Below, in pieces: positions 60,790-64,000 of a DNA stretch of 64,000 nucleotides (the first letter of the stretch is position 1; each line of letters opens with the position of its first letter). A program made the position numbers and the translations under genes. Location: the NCBI GenBank assembly GCA_024349245.1, contig JALDNG010000026.1, forward strand, positions 2,176,001 through 2,240,000, given 5' to 3'. The notes below the pieces were generated by a model. That model did not search any database, had not been told where the DNA came from, and saw nothing but the letters and a program-made list of their open reading frames with translations. This DNA comes from Neodontobutis hainanensis (taxonomy: Eukaryota > Chordata > Actinopteri > Gobiiformes > Odontobutidae).

Positions 60790-60990
60790 AAATGGACTCC
60801 CACCATTACGTTTCCGATACGGCTCCCATTAGAGTAACACCTGCGGCCTGCATTGGATGAACAGTATGTATAAAAGTTGCCGTCTCATTATACTTAATTG
60901 GAGTGTTTTTGCCATTGTCAGAGTGTTGAAGGTAGTTAATGTGTTACTGTTGTTAATGTGTTTAATAGGGTGCATGATCTGCCGGACCCC
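60790..60990. promoter_or_regulatory. Candidate conserved element (SOX/homeobox words)
   Basis: A balanced block inside AT-rich sequence, with TACTTAATTGGAG, CCATTGTC (60912-60919, SOX type) and GTTAATGTG twice. Inferred from composition and motifs. Confidence 0.25.
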
Positions 60991-62569
60991 CCGTCAGGAG
61001 TAAAAGCAAACTCTTTATTCTTGTCACTTCACATTCACTTTGACATTCAAACTTGTTTTCAGCTCACCAGAGTTATCAAATGAGCCGTGGTGTGTTTGAA
61101 AGCTCAGGCTAATTACAAAGGGAGTTTTTGTATTTCTCAAATCAGTAATTTATCAAAAGAATATTCTGTTAGAAAAAGATTAAAAATAAACAGATTGTTG
61201 ACAATAGATGATACAATACAATTCTTAAAAAAGTCTTAGAGTTCACTAAAATAAAGCTGTGGTAAGCAGTACTTTGTGAAACAGTTTTGACAATGGATGA
61301 AGCGAGCCTTTCTCTTTCCCTTTAGCCAACTAAGCATTTGCACAATTAAAGATGGGTTATGCACTATTTCATTATGTTGTATTTTATGATGTTCAACTTC
61401 CTCATTATGGATGAAAATGCATCACAAAATAAATATGGCAGCTGCACGTTTTAGGCATTGTATTTATAGCTTGTTTTGCTGACTAAATAAAATACTTTAG
61501 AAAATGTCAAAGTTGTGAAATTGTGAAAAGCGGAAAAGCAGAAGCATGAAGAGACAGAAGTTGGTTGGTATAATTATTATTACTACTTTATTGTGACCCA
61601 TTGGGAAGACACTGGTTTAAACAGGACCCATAGGTGTTTGTTATGAATGTCGAGTCAAATGCTTTCTCATAGCTGCCTGTGTACAGTACTTAATCTAAAC
61701 ATAAACACATAAGAGACAAAAATGATTGTGTAGTGCATATGTGGGAGTGTGACGGGCTGATTGGCTGATTAATTTGTCTGAAAGGCATTTAAAGCAAAAC
61801 AACAACTGCTCATTATAAATCAGTACAAGCTTGATTGGCTATAATAAAGAGGTGCATGTTGAGAGTTTTTCTGCCTTGGCGCTGGGCGCATGAGTGAATA
61901 GTACAAAGTGTGAAATCCTCAGCTTGACCTGCACACGGAGAGACAGAAGAGCACAGGGCGGCGAGGTCAGCGGAGCCGGCAGAACATTGACTTGATTCAT
62001 CAAATTAGGTCCTATGTAATTGCGCTGCATGACGACTCATAAAGCATAAGGACTATAAAGCTGTCAGCGAGCCATCAGCCCGGTGCTAAATGAAGTTACC
62101 AAAGGTGCAAGGTTCACAACTTCATACAGTGGAAGAGTAAGTGTCCAGCCGCAGCCTTGATAGGTGCCAACACTGGATTCACAGTGCACATTTTGGGTCG
62201 TTTATTTAGAACTGTCAGGTCCAAAAGTCAGTTGTTTCTGGCAATTCTTTTCATTTTTGCACTACCAAACTCATCTTGACTCTTACAAACTGTTAAAATA
62301 GTATTTAGTATAAATTTGAACTTTGGCCTTCAGGTGTTTTTAAATGACCATTGACCATTGCTTCGAGTTTGAAACAAGGATGTCAGTACAACAATATACA
62401 TAAAATGTCTAAATACACCTCCCCACTACAAACCGCAACCAAAGCTACAGTTTTCTGACCAACCTGTGCACCTAAATGCATCCACGAAATGACCCCTCAC
62501 GGAGTCGCTGTGCGTGCAGTGTGGAGCCAGTTTACCTTTGTAATTGTTACAGATCACACCATTAGCACA
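60991..62569. other. tshz2 intron or upstream DNA, no exon recognised
   Basis: The segment 61740-62100 has balanced sequence with GCTGATTGGCTGATTAATTT (61756-61775), a CCAAT/PBX-like cluster, and may be regulatory. No gene was recognised. Confidence 0.35.
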
Positions 62570-62710
62570 ATATTGTCATAGCTCCTGCTCCTGCAGTCGC
62601 GAGCAGCTGAGGGTTAATTTGCATAATAAATCTTAATTGAAGCTCATTAAGGGTTTGATAAGAAGCAAATCAGGTACAGCGCGGATAACTTAAGATTAAT
62701 GTTTGCTGTG
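62570..62710. promoter_or_regulatory. Candidate conserved element with perfect POU octamer
   Basis: It contains ATTTGCAT at 62617-62624, the exact POU octamer, preceded by GGGTTAA and followed by AATCTTAATTGAAGC and TTTGATAAGAAG (GATA word). GC-balanced left edge (GCAGTCGCGAGCAGCTGAGG). Inferred from motifs. Confidence 0.3.
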
Positions 62711-63744
62711 TGTTTTTGGGCACTGGCTTATTAAAGATAAACGTCATATGCAGTTCAGACGTGGACATAATTCTACTATGGAGAATATAGCTTTAAGTGA
62801 ATTTAAGATTTAGGGAAATGTATGTTTCTTTCAAATACTTTACAAAAGGCCAATCTGTCCTGACCCCAGTTGAAACCAGATCCACACTTTTTCCAACGAC
62901 AGGAAGTTTTTGGTAAATATGATATGTCGAACCCTTTCAAAAGCATTTCAGGTTAGGTTAACCTGATCCGCCTGTGATTGTTTTTAAAGACCTCACCATA
63001 TGGCCAACATGCGTGCCCTGCGCCTCACTGTACATGTAGGTCAACAACTACAAGATGGATGTCTTCACTTAAATCTCGCCGACTCTGAGTGGAACAACAG
63101 CGTGACGTGCTCCTGACAGGCCCGCAGATAAAATACAGTACATTGAGGTGAGATAAACTGCGGTGGGAATGTCTATCATTACAGTAATACATTGCACATG
63201 AGGTGCTGTGGATTTGAGCGTAAAGCGTATAAAACATACCATACGTCCTGTGTGTAATCAATAGCAGGCCCAATGTGCTACTGTACTAACTGTAAGCCTG
63301 CCTTGCATTCTTTAAATCCACACAAATGAACAAGCCCTGCTGTAATGTCTCCTCCCAATCATTGCTCTGTAAATCATTGCATCTGCAGGGACCTGGACAA
63401 AACACCATAACATCATTTCTTTTGTACTTGGGATGTCTCGCAGAAATAATGAGTTTTAGGCTGCTTGCAATAAACTCTCCCAATATCCTAGTTATTGTCA
63501 GACTTAATGAGTAAAAGATAAAAAAAAAAAAAAAACACAAACACAAGAAAGCATCTCTTTTCTGCAGTGATGATCACATGGAAACATTATCCACATGAAT
63601 CACCCCAACGGCATATCAAATTGTGTCATTTGCCTGGAAACTAGTGCAGGTCTCAGAGGGAAGGCAAGGTGAACGAGCAGCCGCTGCAGAGAGAGGTGCG
63701 ACGCTGCACAGAAGCTTGCCTCGAGACCAATCAGAACAGCCACT
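62711..63744. other. tshz2 intron or upstream DNA, nothing recognised
   Basis: An A-run of about 16 bases lies near 63520-63535. No exon matching the teashirt N-terminus and no RNA gene was recognised. Confidence 0.4.
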
Positions 63745-63766
63745 TGTGTGTGTGTGTGTGTGTGTG
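63745..63766. repeat. TG dinucleotide microsatellite
   Basis: Eleven TG units. The flanks (63650-63960) are GC-richer than the neighbourhood and contain no recognised exon. Confidence 0.85.
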
Positions 63767-64000
63767 TTGTTTCCTTTTCGAGCGGAGGAGAGAGATCAGT
63801 GCGCTGGAGGGCACAGGAGTCTCGGTTCTTATCACCTAGACAGTGCACCTCCCCGTCTGACTTGCACGCAAACAAAAGCAAACTATTAGCTATCTGCACC
63901 TGTCACCCAATAGCAGAGAGCACACCGATAGCGCAATACAAGCACCTGACTTAGAACGTACAGCGCGAGGAGTACAAAGTTATTTAAGGTTTTCAAAATT

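Larger units (their letters stand above)
27526..64000 (-). other. tshz2: tshz2 first intron (incomplete) and possibly upstream DNA
   Basis: No second coding exon was recognised between the acceptor at 27500 and the window end. I looked on the minus strand for a short exon encoding the family N-terminus MPRRKQQAP and found no match. First introns of vertebrate teashirt genes are very long, so an intron of at least 36.5 kb is plausible. Part of the right-hand end could lie 5' of the gene if exon 1 has diverged or is non-coding here. Confidence 0.6.

Noticed and set aside
63740..63800. Minus-strand AAAAGGAAACAAC as a possible MPRRKQQ remnant
   Set aside because: The reading frame gives unrelated residues and runs into the TG microsatellite.

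Overview
The window looks like a vertebrate, almost certainly teleost fish, nuclear genome segment. It is AT-rich and almost entirely non-coding, has no operon-like gene packing, and carries fish-type interspersed repeats: tRNA-derived SINEs with a shared central domain, degraded LINE 3' ends, short TTAA-bounded and hAT-like inverted-repeat elements, and long CA and ATT microsatellites. The style of the SINE at 39.1 kb suggests a spiny-rayed (percomorph) fish, but that is only an impression.

There is one convincing protein-coding feature: the large coding exon of teashirt zinc finger homeobox 2 (tshz2) on the minus strand at 24462-27499. It encodes about 1011 residues with three N-terminal C2H2 fingers, a PIDLT CtBP-type motif, an atypical homeodomain and two C-terminal C2H2 fingers. 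A textbook splice acceptor sits at its 5' edge. The short first coding exon known from other vertebrate teashirt genes was not recognised, so 27500-64000 is read as (part of) the first intron and possibly upstream DNA. Positions 1 to about 23800 are the 3' flank of the gene, with a probable 3' UTR between about 23815 and 24461.

Layout: 1-23.8 kb, 3' flank with a hairpin MITE (93-193), two LINE tails (1.8 and 21.7 kb), one SINE (4.2 kb), an unclassified fish repeat (8.0 kb) and several candidate conserved enhancers. 23.8-27.5 kb, the tshz2 3' UTR and coding exon. 27.5-64 kb, a long intron or upstream region with a MITE about 100 bp from the acceptor, SINEs at 29.2 and 39.1 kb, a 304-bp compound CA/CAGACA repeat at 39.7 kb, further MITEs at 41.4, 51.7 and 55.4 kb, a G-quadruplex motif at 45.7 kb, a cluster of CTCF-like sites at 44-47 kb, and a CCAAT/GC-box/TATA-like block at 54.6 kb.

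Teashirt genes encode developmental transcriptional repressors and usually lie among long-range enhancers. Several blocks here combine homeobox, POU, MEIS/PBX, SOX, FOX or NF-E2 motifs and are flagged as candidate regulatory elements, but conservation cannot be measured from one sequence. I found no evidence of a novel multi-gene system. The most interesting material is regulatory and repeat structure around tshz2.
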